The notes beneath the pieces were generated by a model that made no database searches, had not been told where the DNA came from, and was given only the letters and a program-made list of their open reading frames with translations. DNA of 64,000 bases, taken from assembly GCF_018618475.1 (NCBI RefSeq), contig NZ_JACSMD010000001.1:310001-374000 (forward strand), written 5' to 3'. Made by a program: the position numbers and the translations under genes. The first letter of the stretch is position 1. Each line of letters begins with the position of its first letter. Below, in pieces: positions 8,890 through 17,329 of this stretch. The stretch comes from Exiguobacterium sp. s122 (lineage in GTDB: Bacteria > Bacillota > Bacilli > Exiguobacteriales > Exiguobacteriaceae).

Positions 8890-9510
8890 TCATGGCGATT
8901 CGATATCGACATGCCGGCTCGTGATGGTGCGGTCTAACTGATGGAGGTACAACTTCGTCGTTAAAAACACGATGAACGAAAAACCGAACAATAAATAGAG
9001 GGGAGAACGGTATGCGAGCATACCGAATGCCGTGAATAGCAAGAGCGCGACGATTACGATATAGCCGTAGCGCATGATACTGAATAACGCTAATTTTAAA
9101 GCGTCTCTCGTTTTCATTTCATAGTGTGTCAAAATCGGAAACAGGAATAACGAAAGCGCGATGAAAACGAAGCTGATGACGAACAGACCCGTGAAAAGAA
9201 TCGACTGCCCTGAATCGATTTGACGAATGAGGAAGAAGTCCATAAGCAAGACGATTAAGAACAAACTCCAAGCCGCTCCAAGTTTGTAATGGAGCCGCAC
9301 CCCTTCCTTGAAGTAGTGAAAGTACGTGCGGAAGACGCTGTAGTCTTGATTAATGGCCCATTGCCGTGTCACAGCACTCAATGCGTACATGGCTGGAAAC
9401 AACGTGATGACAGGTAAGATGGTTAGTAGAAATACCATATTTAGTTGAACCAGGCTCGTTACAAATTCGAGGGCTTGGAATAGTTTATTGTGTTCATGCT
9501 TTAAGTTCAT
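8890..9510 (-). CDS. DUF624 (YesL-like) membrane protein
   Basis: The 206-residue protein has four to five hydrophobic helices (FLLTILPVITLFPAMYAL, LFLIVLLMDFFLI, GLFVISFVFIALSLFLF and two near the C-terminus), as in the YesL/DUF624 family. Such genes often accompany ABC importers for plant polysaccharides; their role is unknown. ATG 9510 is preferred over GTG 9522 because GGAGG lies 5 bases before it and would fall inside the longer form. It follows araR, and is probably co-transcribed with it, which links it to the arabinan locus. Confidence 0.82.
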   Translation of the reverse strand: MNLKHEHNKLFQALEFVTSLVQLNMVFLLTILPVITLFPAMYALSAVTRQWAINQDYSVFRTYFHYFKEGVRLHYKLGAAWSLFLIVLLMDFFLIRQIDSGQSILFTGLFVISFVFIALSLFLFPILTHYEMKTRDALKLALFSIMRYGYIVIVALLLFTAFGMLAYRSPLYLLFGFSFIVFLTTKLYLHQLDRTITSRHVDIESP

Positions 9511-9535
9511 GAGTACCTCCACGAAAATAAGAGAA

Positions 9536-10660
9536 TCAGCCTAATTTTGATTCCAGACGATTATATGGTGCAGTCGAGTTGCGGACGATTAGTTCGGGTT
9601 CATACGTATGTGAAGGTGGCGTATCTTTTTTCTCCACAGCTGCAATGATCCACTCAGCAGCATCCCGGCCCAAATCCTGCTTCGGATGGATAATAGAAGT
9701 CAATTTCACTTCCGTTGCTACGGCAAGCACGGAATCGTCATATCCAACGAGGGAGACGTCTTGTGGGACAGAGAGGCGCAGATTTCTCAACTGGTCCAAC
9801 ACATTGAGTGCGAGTTGATCGTTATAACATACAATCGCGCTTGGTCTCTCGCCTGTGTTTTCAAACACCCGTTGGATCACGTCGTAAAAAGAAGGCACGA
9901 GTTCTTCTGTCGTATACGTTATAATTAATTCTGGTTCTAAAGGAAGGTTGTATTCCCGGAACGCGCGAATGAAGCCGCGCATCCGATGGACCCCTTGAAG
10001 GTCATCTGTTTTAAATAATCCCATGATACGCTCGTGCCCGAGTTTAATCAGATGTTCTGCAGCTAAGAAGCCGCCCTTCTCGTCATCCATGATTAAGTAA
10101 GGGGGAGTCAGCTGCGAATAGTATTGGTTGATCATTAAATAAGGCGTATGCTGTTGCTCGAGCTCCAAATAATATTTGATATTTGGATTATAGCTACTGC
10201 TCTTGGTCGGCTCGACAATCAAGCCGTCAATTTGGCGATCTAGCATCATTTCTAGACATTGACGTTCCTTCTCGACGTTGTTATCTGTACAAGACAACGT
10301 TAACGTATATCCTTTTGAAGCCAAATGAGATTCAATCCCACGGATAATGGATGGAAAGATATAATCAGACATATAAGTCGTAATAACCCCAATGTTCTTC
10401 CCGTTACTCGACCGTTCAGTCGCTTGAGGAGTGGCGCTCGGAAGAACGGGAGAACAGTATGTGCCTGAGCCCTGTTCTCGATAAAGGTAACCTTCGTTCA
10501 CTAATTCTCCAACAGCTTGACGAATGGTATGGCGGCTAACTCCAAATGATTGAACCAGTTCATTTTCAGAAGGAATTTTTTCACTTGGCCTTACCGTCCC
10601 GTCTTTGATCCATTCAAGAATATGATCTTTGACCATATTGTACTTTGTACGTTGTGCCAT
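9536..10660 (-). CDS. araR: AraR, arabinose-responsive GntR/LacI-type repressor
   Basis: The 374-residue protein joins a GntR winged helix (residues 1-70, SENELVQSFGVSRHTIRQAV and EQGSGTY) to a LacI-like sugar-binding domain (about 85-370, starting NIGVITTYMSDYIFPSIIRG). This fusion is the hallmark of Bacillus AraR, which releases DNA when L-arabinose binds. ATG 10660 fits the family length and has AGGGA upstream; a TTG 12 codons earlier is less likely. The operators found at 10.7-11.0 kb and 17.0-17.3 kb match the AraR consensus. It is divergent from araNPQ. Confidence 0.93.
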   Translation of the reverse strand: MAQRTKYNMVKDHILEWIKDGTVRPSEKIPSENELVQSFGVSRHTIRQAVGELVNEGYLYREQGSGTYCSPVLPSATPQATERSSNGKNIGVITTYMSDYIFPSIIRGIESHLASKGYTLTLSCTDNNVEKERQCLEMMLDRQIDGLIVEPTKSSSYNPNIKYYLELEQQHTPYLMINQYYSQLTPPYLIMDDEKGGFLAAEHLIKLGHERIMGLFKTDDLQGVHRMRGFIRAFREYNLPLEPELIITYTTEELVPSFYDVIQRVFENTGERPSAIVCYNDQLALNVLDQLRNLRLSVPQDVSLVGYDDSVLAVATEVKLTSIIHPKQDLGRDAAEWIIAAVEKKDTPPSHTYEPELIVRNSTAPYNRLESKLG

Positions 10661-10679
10661 CTGGCGTCCCTGCTTTCTC

Positions 10680-10711
10680 TCATGTACGTCCAACAACTCA
10701 TACGTACAAGA
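10680..10711. promoter_or_regulatory. AraR boxes upstream of araR
   Basis: Two boxes centred on TACGTA or TGTACGT lie 16 bp apart centre to centre: 10696-10711 (ACTCATACGTACAAGA) and a weaker one at 10680-10695. They lie in the 5' leader of araR and suggest autoregulation. Confidence 0.5.
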
Positions 10712-10790
10712 TATAATCTTACTTACATATTACCAAACAAATGTACTGTTTACTATGGATATGCATAAAATCAAGTCAACTTTTCGAAAA

Positions 10791-10806
10791 ATATGTACGG
10801 ATGAAA
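10791..10806. promoter_or_regulatory. AraR box (half-site type)
   Basis: ATATGTACGGATGAAA matches the left half of the AraR consensus well. The same 13-mer TGTACGGATGAAA recurs at the araB promoter (17249-17261). The centre lies 43 bp from that of the next box. Confidence 0.5.
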
Positions 10807-10830
10807 TACAAAAATAAGTAAAAAATCAAA

Positions 10831-10859
10831 TTGACATGTACGAACGTGTGTAATAGACT
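10831..10859 (+). promoter_or_regulatory. araN promoter with embedded AraR box
   Basis: TTGACA (10831-10836), 17 bp, then TAGACT (10854-10859). The AraR box ACATGTACGAACGTGT (10834-10849) fills the spacer, so bound repressor would block polymerase. Confidence 0.75.
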
Positions 10860-10869
10860 CAAATTGTAC

Positions 10870-10883
10870 AGAAAACGCTTTCA
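10870..10883 (+). promoter_or_regulatory. cre site (CcpA) of araN operon
   Basis: The bottom strand reads TGAAAGCGTTTTCT, one mismatch from TGWAANCGNTNWCA. It starts about 10 bases after the -10, a roadblock or repression position for CcpA-mediated glucose repression. Confidence 0.7.
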
Positions 10884-10966
10884 TTGTTGTCTTGTCTTAT
10901 TATTTAGCTAATGTTTGTATAGTGTTGTGTGGGCTTCACTATACAGTATTCTTTTTTATTTAACTT

Positions 10967-10984
10967 AACATGTACGTACATGTT
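10967..10984. promoter_or_regulatory. Perfect AraR palindrome in araN leader
   Basis: AACATGTACGTACATGTT is an 18-bp perfect palindrome with the AraR core. It lies about 110 bases downstream of the promoter and 46 bases before the araN start. Its centre is 134 bp from that of the promoter box, which allows looping. Confidence 0.75.
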
Positions 10985-11029
10985 TTTTCATGCTTTACCC
11001 ATGAATATAAAGTGATGGAGGAATTTACA

Positions 11030-12379
11030 ATGAATCGTAAATCGAAAAAAATGTTTGCATTAACGATGTCGGCATTAATGACCACTTCTTTGGCACTCGC
11101 TGGTTGTTCGAGCGATGAGGCAGGCGCTGATGGTAAAGTTGAACTGACGTTTATGTTCCGTGGAAATCCAGAAGAGTTAAAAGCTTATCAAGCAACGGTA
11201 AAACGTTTTGAAGAAGCCAACAAAGACGTGAAAGTAACGATGGTGCAGACGGCACCGGATCAGTACGATACCAAACTCAAATCGGCAATCGCAGGCCGAA
11301 AAATTCCTGACGTTTTCTTCTATAACCCTGCCCAAGTAAAGGCATATGTAAACTCAGGCGTGCTACTCGATATTACAGAGGCGGTTGAAAATTCTGAGGA
11401 CGTCAAGTTAGATGATATTTGGGAGAAGGGTGTCGACAAGTATCGTTTTGATGGTAAGACGCTTGGAGAAGGGGCGATTTATGGGCTCCCAAAAGACTTA
11501 GGTCCGTTTGCACTCGGCTACAACAAGACGATGTTCGAAGAAGCAGGTGTGCCGCTCCCGGATAAAGACAAACCGTACACGTGGGATGAGTTCGTAGACG
11601 TAGCCAAACAATTGACAAAAGATACGAATGGTGACGGAAAGATGGATCAGTACGGTACCGGGTTCAACGTAAACTGGGCTCTTCAGCCGTTCGTTTGGAG
11701 CAACGGGGCGGATTGGATCAACGAAGACGGTACGAAAGTGACGATTGATGATCCGAAGTTCATTGAAGCGTTACAATTTTTCGTCGATCAACAGTTAAAA
11801 CATGGGATCACACCATCAATCGGAGAAACGCAGACTCTCGACACGTACCAGCGGTGGTTGAAAGGGCAACTCGCCTTCTTCCCGGTCGGACCTTGGGATA
11901 TGGCGGCCTTTAAGGAACAACTGAAATTTGAGTATGACTTACTTCCATGGCCAGCTGGTTCGACAGGTAAAGCGTCTGGTTGGGTCGGTTCACTCGGGAT
12001 TGGTGTCGGTTCGACGACGAAACATAAAGAGAAGGCAGCAGAGTTAGCCATGTACTTGTCTGCGGACCAAGAAGGTCAACAAGCGCTCGTAGACGCACAA
12101 GTTCAATTGCCGAACAGTATGGAAATCGCAGAAACTTGGGCGGCAGATACATCCATTCAACCCGAAAATAAACAAGAATTCCTTGATTTAATCAACGACT
12201 ATGGTCGTGGTTTCCCTGCTGAAAAAACATATACAGCAGAATGGTATGATGAGTTCTTCAAAAACATCCAGCCTGTACTCGACGGCAAAACGTCGGTCGA
12301 AGATTACGTGAAGACGGCCCAGCCGAAAATGCAGAAATTGCTCGATGCGGCAATCGAACAAGAGAAGCAGGCGAACTGA
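11030..12379 (+). CDS. araN: AraN, arabino-oligosaccharide-binding lipoprotein
   Basis: The 449-residue family 1 solute-binding protein has a lipoprotein signal peptide (lipobox LAGC, Cys about residue 26). Its mature part has [29 protein letters not shown] near the start and [19 protein letters not shown] further on. By position before araP and araQ it captures alpha-1,5-arabino-oligosaccharides at the membrane surface. ATG 11030 is chosen because GGAGG lies before it and it gives a clean signal peptide; the frame stays open upstream to 10970. The leader holds an AraR palindrome and a cre site. A stable stem-loop follows it. Confidence 0.9.
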   Translation: MNRKSKKMFALTMSALMTTSLALAGCSSDEAGADGKVELTFMFRGNPEELKAYQATVKRFEEANKDVKVTMVQTAPDQYDTKLKSAIAGRKIPDVFFYNPAQVKAYVNSGVLLDITEAVENSEDVKLDDIWEKGVDKYRFDGKTLGEGAIYGLPKDLGPFALGYNKTMFEEAGVPLPDKDKPYTWDEFVDVAKQLTKDTNGDGKMDQYGTGFNVNWALQPFVWSNGADWINEDGTKVTIDDPKFIEALQFFVDQQLKHGITPSIGETQTLDTYQRWLKGQLAFFPVGPWDMAAFKEQLKFEYDLLPWPAGSTGKASGWVGSLGIGVGSTTKHKEKAAELAMYLSADQEGQQALVDAQVQLPNSMEIAETWAADTSIQPENKQEFLDLINDYGRGFPAEKTYTAEWYDEFFKNIQPVLDGKTSVEDYVKTAQPKMQKLLDAAIEQEKQAN

Positions 12380-12426
12380 TCAGAGAGGCGAAACGGGGTG
12401 GCGTGATGCGCCACCCACGTCTCTGA
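12380..12426 (+). other. Intercistronic stem-loop after araN
   Basis: Two nested stems (TCAGAGA 12380-12386 with 12420-12426; GGGTGGCG 12396-12403 with 12409-12416) form a strong hairpin without a T-run. It probably protects the araN message from 3' decay or sets it above the permease genes, as commonly seen after binding-protein genes. Confidence 0.6.
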
Positions 12427-12447
12427 CGTTGAAAGGATGGAAGAACA

Positions 12448-13344
12448 ATGAAGACAAAAACGATTTCGAAGTTATATCGAACAGAACAACGCTACGCTTA
12501 CCTGTTCGTTGCGGCACCGGTCATTGGGTTCTTCCTCTTCGCGTTCGTACCGTTGATGTATTCTGTTTACGGCGCCTTCACGAATTGGAACGGTCTCGGG
12601 CAAATGAAATTTATCGGGTTTGAGAACTTCGTTAATTTGTTCAAAGATGAATATTTTTATAAATCTATGTACAATACGCTGTTTATGATGATTGGAATTC
12701 CGATTGGGATTGTCCTTGCTCTCCTGCTCGCCCTCGCATTGAACCGTGGGATTTTTGGGACGAATACGTTTCGAGTGATTTACTATATTCCCGTCATCTC
12801 GTCAATTGCTGCCGTGTCGATTTTGTGGCAATGGGCGTACAACGGAGATTATGGATTGGTTAACCAGTTTTTGGCCTTGATCGGAATCGATGGGCCGAAC
12901 TGGCTTCAAAACACGGATACCGTCAAACCAGCGCTCATTCTCATGGCGATTTGGAAAGGGCTTGGCTACACGATGCTCCTTTATTTGGCGGCACTTCAAA
13001 GTGTTCCAAAATCATTTTATGAAGCGGCGAAGCTCGATGGCGCCAACGCATGGCAAAGTTTTTTACACATCACGCTCCCGATGGTCAAGCCGGTCACATT
13101 TTTCATTATCGTGACGAACATCATCGGTGGAGCTCAAATTTTTACGGAAATCAACGTAATGACACCAACCGGGGGTCCAGAGTACTCGTCTGCTTCTGCG
13201 GTCTTCTACATTTGGCAAAAATCGTTCGGGAACTTCCAACTCGGTTACGCTTCGGCGATGGCGCTCGTCCTTGGGCTCTTCATTTTCATCGTCACGTTAC
13301 TCCAATTCCGAATGAATGAAAAATCATCATTCGATCTTGATTGA
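12448..13344 (+). CDS. araP: AraP, arabino-oligosaccharide ABC permease
   Basis: The 298-residue MalF-type permease has six predicted membrane helices. The cytoplasmic EAA loop YEAAKLDGANAWQSFLHITL (about residues 191-210) docks the ATPase. It pairs with AraQ to form the membrane channel for the AraN ligand. No ATPase gene is present in the operon; in Bacillus the shared ATPase MsmX serves such systems, which is assumed here. An AAGGATGG ribosome site precedes ATG 12448. Confidence 0.9.
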   Translation: MKTKTISKLYRTEQRYAYLFVAAPVIGFFLFAFVPLMYSVYGAFTNWNGLGQMKFIGFENFVNLFKDEYFYKSMYNTLFMMIGIPIGIVLALLLALALNRGIFGTNTFRVIYYIPVISSIAAVSILWQWAYNGDYGLVNQFLALIGIDGPNWLQNTDTVKPALILMAIWKGLGYTMLLYLAALQSVPKSFYEAAKLDGANAWQSFLHITLPMVKPVTFFIIVTNIIGGAQIFTEINVMTPTGGPEYSSASAVFYIWQKSFGNFQLGYASAMALVLGLFIFIVTLLQFRMNEKSSFDLD

Positions 13345-13374
13345 TCGAATCGTGTTAAGGAAAGGAGAATGACC

Positions 13375-14259
13375 ATGCAATTAGCTCTTTCACGGAAAAA
13401 AGAGAACGTGGAAACGATGTCGATGAAAAAGAAGGACCGGATCACGGATTTCTTCATTTTTATTTTCCTATCTGTCGGAGCGGTCGTGATGATCGCACCG
13501 TTGCTCTGGATGGTGTCGACGTCGCTCAAATCAAAAGAGGATGTGTTCGCACTCCCACCGGTATGGATTCCGACGGATATTTCGTTTAGCAAATATACGG
13601 AAATTTGGAGTATGGGTCCCTTGTTGTCCGGGATATCGAACAGTTTGATTGTCGCATTATCCGTCACGATCGTCGGGACGTTCACATCGAGCTTAGCAGC
13701 GTTCGCGTTCGCAAAGTTGAACTTCAGAGGGAAGAATAAAATATTCCTCCTCTTATTCGCTTCCGTTATGATTCCATACCCGGTACTCATGATTCCTCAG
13801 TTCATGATGTTCTCAAGTATCGGTTGGGTCGACACCTTGTTACCTTTGATCGTTCCAGGATTGTTTGGGAATATCTTTATGATTTTCTTCTTGCGGCAAT
13901 TTTTGAACAGTATTCCCAACTCGATTATCGAGGCGGCGAAGATTGATGGTTGCTCGTACTTCCAAATCTTCTACAAGATTATCTTCCCGCTAATCAAGCC
14001 GGCCGTGGCCGCGCAATTGATTCTTTGGTTCATGGCAATCTGGAACGACTATCTCGGCCCGATTCTATATTTGAACTCGCCGGAGAAACAGACGCTTCAA
14101 CTTGTCATTGCAAACTTTAACGCATCGTATGCAATTCAAAGTGATTATCCGTTAATCATGGCCGCGTCCGTCGTGGCCTTACTCCCGATGTTAATCGTCT
14201 TCATGATCTTCCAAAAACAGATCATCGAATCGATTGCGATTTCTGGTGTGAAGGGCTGA
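13375..14259 (+). CDS. araQ: AraQ, arabino-oligosaccharide ABC permease
   Basis: The 294-residue MalG-type permease has six membrane helices and the EAA loop IEAAKIDGCSYFQIFYKIIF (about residues 185-204). It is the partner of AraP. ATG 13375 is preferred to 13369 because the GGAGA site then lies 7 bases upstream rather than touching the start. A hairpin terminator follows and may partly separate the importer genes from the arabinanase genes. Confidence 0.9.
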   Translation: MQLALSRKKENVETMSMKKKDRITDFFIFIFLSVGAVVMIAPLLWMVSTSLKSKEDVFALPPVWIPTDISFSKYTEIWSMGPLLSGISNSLIVALSVTIVGTFTSSLAAFAFAKLNFRGKNKIFLLLFASVMIPYPVLMIPQFMMFSSIGWVDTLLPLIVPGLFGNIFMIFFLRQFLNSIPNSIIEAAKIDGCSYFQIFYKIIFPLIKPAVAAQLILWFMAIWNDYLGPILYLNSPEKQTLQLVIANFNASYAIQSDYPLIMAASVVALLPMLIVFMIFQKQIIESIAISGVKG

Positions 14260-14274
14260 GGTGTGACGAGACAG

Positions 14275-14306
14275 AGGCACCCGTCTTTTTAGGCGGGTGC
14301 CTTTTT
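14275..14306 (+). terminator. Intra-operon intrinsic terminator after araQ
   Basis: AGGCACCCG (14275-14283) pairs with CGGGTGCCT (14294-14302), followed by a T-run to 14306. No promoter is obvious before the next gene 20 bases on, so it probably lowers rather than stops downstream transcription. Confidence 0.75.
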
Positions 14307-14326
14307 GATGGAGAAAGGAGATTGAA

Positions 14327-15724
14327 ATGAAAAAAATGATGGTCTGGATGGTGTTGCTCGCCGTCGTGGGCGGAGTCTTATTCTGGCAGACGACGAGTGC
14401 TTCCATCGATGAGTCGGCACTTCCGGAAGCGCCGTTTAAGGAGAAAGTAGAAGATGTGATGCCTGAGGTGCTCAACAAAGAGGGCGAGTGGACGACGAAC
14501 TTCACGCATGACGGAGCGATTATGAAAGACGGAGACACGTATTATGTCTTCTCAACGGATTACATGGTAGGGAGTCCACCGACGCCTGGCATACAAATCC
14601 GTAAATCGACGGATCTCGTTCATTGGGAGTTCGTCGGTCGTGTGTTCGATCAAGTGTCTGAAGAGGCGTTCGCCTGGGCCGGCGGAAATACGTTTTGGGC
14701 CCCGGCAATCACCAAAATCGGGAGTCGGTTTCACATGTACTATTCCGTATCAGGGGTCGGGAGCCGGACGTCGTACATCGGGCTAGCGACCGCGTCAATG
14801 ATTGAAGGTCCTTGGAAAGACGAAGGTGCCGTCGTGACGTCGAAAGAAGGGGACGGGGGTGTGGCCAACGCAATCGACCCTCATGTGACGCAAGATGCGA
14901 AAGGCAAATGGTGGATGACGTATGGCTCGTATTTCGGTGGAATTTTTTTAGTAGAGATTGACCCGAACACAGGGAAGCGAGTGGACGAATCATCAGAAGG
15001 GACGTTGCTCGCTAAGCGGAAAGATATGTCGATGGGCATCGAAGGTCCGGAAATTCTATACAACGAGGAGACGGGCTATTATTACTTGATGGTATCGTAC
15101 GGGTGGCTTGAAGATACGTACAACGTCCGGATCGGTCGCTCGAAGTCAATCACGGGGCCGTTCGTCGACTCGCAAGGTCGAGACTTACGGGACGAATCGG
15201 ATGAGTCATTTGATACAGGTATGAAAATCATAGGATCGTATCGTTTTGACGGAGATGACGGGTACGTCGGGACCGGACACTCTGCATTTTTGCAAGACGG
15301 GACTGACACGTTCGTACTTCATCAGGCGCGGCCGAGTGAAGACATTTACTGGTCACAGCTGCATGTCCGAAAAGTGTATTGGACAAAGGACGGTTGGCCG
15401 GCCGTCTCGCCTGAGCGTTACGCCGAGGAAGTGGAAATCGAGGTCGAGGACGCTCACCTTGTCGGAGACTGGGATGTCATCACGTTCCCGCGATTCGACG
15501 ATGGACAGCAAGAATCAAGTACATTGACGTTAACACGAGGCGGACAACTTAAAAACGAGAGCGGCTCGTGGAAGCTAGATGGATCAGGCTTGGAGCTTCA
15601 AGTCGGTCAAGAGACGTATGAGACGCAAGTCGGAGCGGCTTGGGACTGGGAGAAGTGGAAACCGACGATTATCTTCACAGGTCTGAGCGAGGATGGGACC
15701 GCCGTATGGGGCAAAAAACAATAA
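14327..15724 (+). CDS. Exported GH43 endo-arabinanase
   Basis: The 465-residue protein starts with a hydrophobic signal segment (residues 4-24, with possible cleavage after TSA). The GH43 five-bladed propeller has the catalytic base in THDGAI (about residue 62), the pKa Asp in NAIDPHV (about 184) and the acid Glu in IEGPEI (about 239), plus a GTGHS metal-site His. A C-terminal lipocalin-like barrel (about residues 370-465, LVGDWDVITFP) is as in Bacillus Abn2. It would cut alpha-1,5-arabinan outside the cell and feed AraNPQ. The gene follows araQ, and the next gene is a cytoplasmic relative. Confidence 0.88.
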   Translation: MKKMMVWMVLLAVVGGVLFWQTTSASIDESALPEAPFKEKVEDVMPEVLNKEGEWTTNFTHDGAIMKDGDTYYVFSTDYMVGSPPTPGIQIRKSTDLVHWEFVGRVFDQVSEEAFAWAGGNTFWAPAITKIGSRFHMYYSVSGVGSRTSYIGLATASMIEGPWKDEGAVVTSKEGDGGVANAIDPHVTQDAKGKWWMTYGSYFGGIFLVEIDPNTGKRVDESSEGTLLAKRKDMSMGIEGPEILYNEETGYYYLMVSYGWLEDTYNVRIGRSKSITGPFVDSQGRDLRDESDESFDTGMKIIGSYRFDGDDGYVGTGHSAFLQDGTDTFVLHQARPSEDIYWSQLHVRKVYWTKDGWPAVSPERYAEEVEIEVEDAHLVGDWDVITFPRFDDGQQESSTLTLTRGGQLKNESGSWKLDGSGLELQVGQETYETQVGAAWDWEKWKPTIIFTGLSEDGTAVWGKKQ

Positions 15725-15739
15725 AAGGAGAAACAAGAC

Positions 15740-17050
15740 ATGCAAAAACTGAACAGTCCGAGACGAGAAGAACGTTATGTGCTAGAACGATTGACGAACG
15801 AAACGATGTGGGGCACGCACAACGCCCATGACCCGGCATCCATCAAAGTGGGGGATTGGTATTATGTGTTCTCGACGGACGCTGCTCATGGGCACCGAGT
15901 CGACGGGGGGATTCAAGTACGCCGCTCGAAAGATTTGATCCATTGGGAGTACGTCGGTTTGGCGCTTGAGGAACTTCCGGCCGAGGCGGTGGAATGGACT
16001 GGGGCGCCAGGGCTTTGGGCGCCGGAAATCGTGTTCATGGGTGGTCGCTATGTCATGTACTATGCAGCTTCACAATTTGGACAGACGCAATCCTATATCG
16101 GTGTCGCCAGCGCGGACACGATTGAAGGGCCGTGGCAGGATCTCGGGCTCGTCGTGAAGAGTGTGGCCGGGACATCGGGGCCGAACGCGATTGACCCGAA
16201 TATCACGTTCGATGAGCATGGTGAGCCGTGGCTCGTGTACGGCAGTTTTTTCGGTGGGTTATACGTGTTCCCCGTCGACCCCGAGACTGGTAAGAAACGT
16301 TCAGGAAGTGAAGAGACGTTAATCGCGAAACGGCATCAAAGCGTCGAAGGGGCGATTGAGGGTCCATACATCGTATATCGCGAGACGGATCGTCATTATT
16401 ACTTATTCGTTTCTTACGACTCTCTCTTCAAGGATTATCATATTCGTGTGGCCCGATCGATATCCATCACCGGGCCGTATGTCGATTTTGACGGGAACGT
16501 CATGACCGATCTCGAAATGGACCCACAACAAGTCGGCATGAAGGTGTTGGGCGGCTATCGGTTTGAAAACAATGAAGGCTGGGTCGGACCTGGTCATAAT
16601 TCCATTCTTCAAGATGAGGGCGATGATTATATCGTTCACCATGTCAGAGGTGAAACAGATCCGCACTGGCATGAGCTGCACATTCGAAAAATCATTTGGA
16701 CAGAATCGGGTTGGCCACTCGTTTCACCGGAGCGCTATGCTGGGGAAACGGAACGCCCTGTCGAGATGGAGGAGCTCTTCGGCGACTGGGAGTGGATTTA
16801 TATGGATCAAACAAATCATGGCGTCCTGCCGTCGGAAAAGATTCAACTTCAGACAGACGGAACATTTGTGACGGAGGATGGTGGGCGAGGTCGGTATGAG
16901 AAGGTGACGGACACGAGTATCAAGCTACATGGTTCTGTAGGGATGACCTGGTATATGTTACCGGGATGGGACTGGGAAAATTGGCGAGAGACGCTCGTGT
17001 TCGCGGCGCTATCTGATCGGGGTCACGTGTTTATAGGGAAGAAACTATAA
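15740..17050 (+). CDS. Cytoplasmic GH43 arabinanase-like enzyme
   Basis: The 436-residue protein has no signal peptide. Its GH43 residues are in NAHDPASI (about residue 31), NAIDPNI (about 151) and AIEGPYI (about 206), with GPGHNSI for the metal-site His. It has the same C-terminal barrel (LFGDWEWIYM) as the gene before. It probably trims imported arabino-oligosaccharides. It lies 15 bases after the exported enzyme with AAAGGAG upstream, and the two are clearly paralogues with different locations. It is the last gene of the araN transcript; an AraR box overlaps its 3' end. Confidence 0.88.
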   Translation: MQKLNSPRREERYVLERLTNETMWGTHNAHDPASIKVGDWYYVFSTDAAHGHRVDGGIQVRRSKDLIHWEYVGLALEELPAEAVEWTGAPGLWAPEIVFMGGRYVMYYAASQFGQTQSYIGVASADTIEGPWQDLGLVVKSVAGTSGPNAIDPNITFDEHGEPWLVYGSFFGGLYVFPVDPETGKKRSGSEETLIAKRHQSVEGAIEGPYIVYRETDRHYYLFVSYDSLFKDYHIRVARSISITGPYVDFDGNVMTDLEMDPQQVGMKVLGGYRFENNEGWVGPGHNSILQDEGDDYIVHHVRGETDPHWHELHIRKIIWTESGWPLVSPERYAGETERPVEMEELFGDWEWIYMDQTNHGVLPSEKIQLQTDGTFVTEDGGRGRYEKVTDTSIKLHGSVGMTWYMLPGWDWENWRETLVFAALSDRGHVFIGKKL

Positions 17051-17064
17051 ATATACGTACAACT
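17049..17064. promoter_or_regulatory. Upstream AraR box of the araB operon
   Basis: AAATATACGTACAACT shares the TACGTACAA core of the AraR consensus. Its centre is 133 bp from the box next to the araB promoter. Confidence 0.6.
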
Positions 17065-17144
17065 TTTGTCGTTTCTAATAAAAATGGAATGTCACATTTT
17101 TATTAGAAAAAACGTCAAAAATGTAAATAAAGCACGAAAAACAG

Positions 17145-17172
17145 TTGATTAATTTAAAATAGTTGATACAAT
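17145..17172 (+). promoter_or_regulatory. araB operon promoter
   Basis: TTGATT (17145-17150), 16 bp, TACAAT (17167-17172) in an AT-rich stretch. An AraR box begins 9 bases after the -10. Confidence 0.6.
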
Positions 17173-17181
17173 CAAGATGTA

Positions 17182-17197
17182 AGTTATACGTACAACT
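17182..17197. promoter_or_regulatory. AraR box at the araB transcription start
   Basis: AGTTATACGTACAACT is a near-perfect 16-bp palindrome with the AraR core, placed at about +3 to +18. This is a classic repressor position. Confidence 0.72.
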
Positions 17198-17245
17198 TGG
17201 TTGTAACTTTTTGTTTTCTGTATGAAATATCGATTGATTTTAAAT

Positions 17246-17261
17246 AGTTGTACGGATGAAA
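17246..17261. promoter_or_regulatory. AraR half-box in the araB leader
   Basis: AGTTGTACGGATGAAA contains the same 13-mer (TGTACGGATGAAA) as the box at 10791. Its centre is 64 bp after that of the previous box. Confidence 0.45.
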
Positions 17262-17300
17262 AGAAAGGAGTGCCCACACACTTTATTTTTTCATCCTTTA

Positions 17301-17314
17301 TGTAAGCGCATTCT
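17301..17314 (+). promoter_or_regulatory. Possible cre site before araB
   Basis: TGTAAGCGCATTCT has two mismatches to TGWAANCGNTNWCA and lies just before the araB ribosome site. Confidence 0.45.
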
Positions 17315-17329
17315 TTTGGAGGCAGGGTG

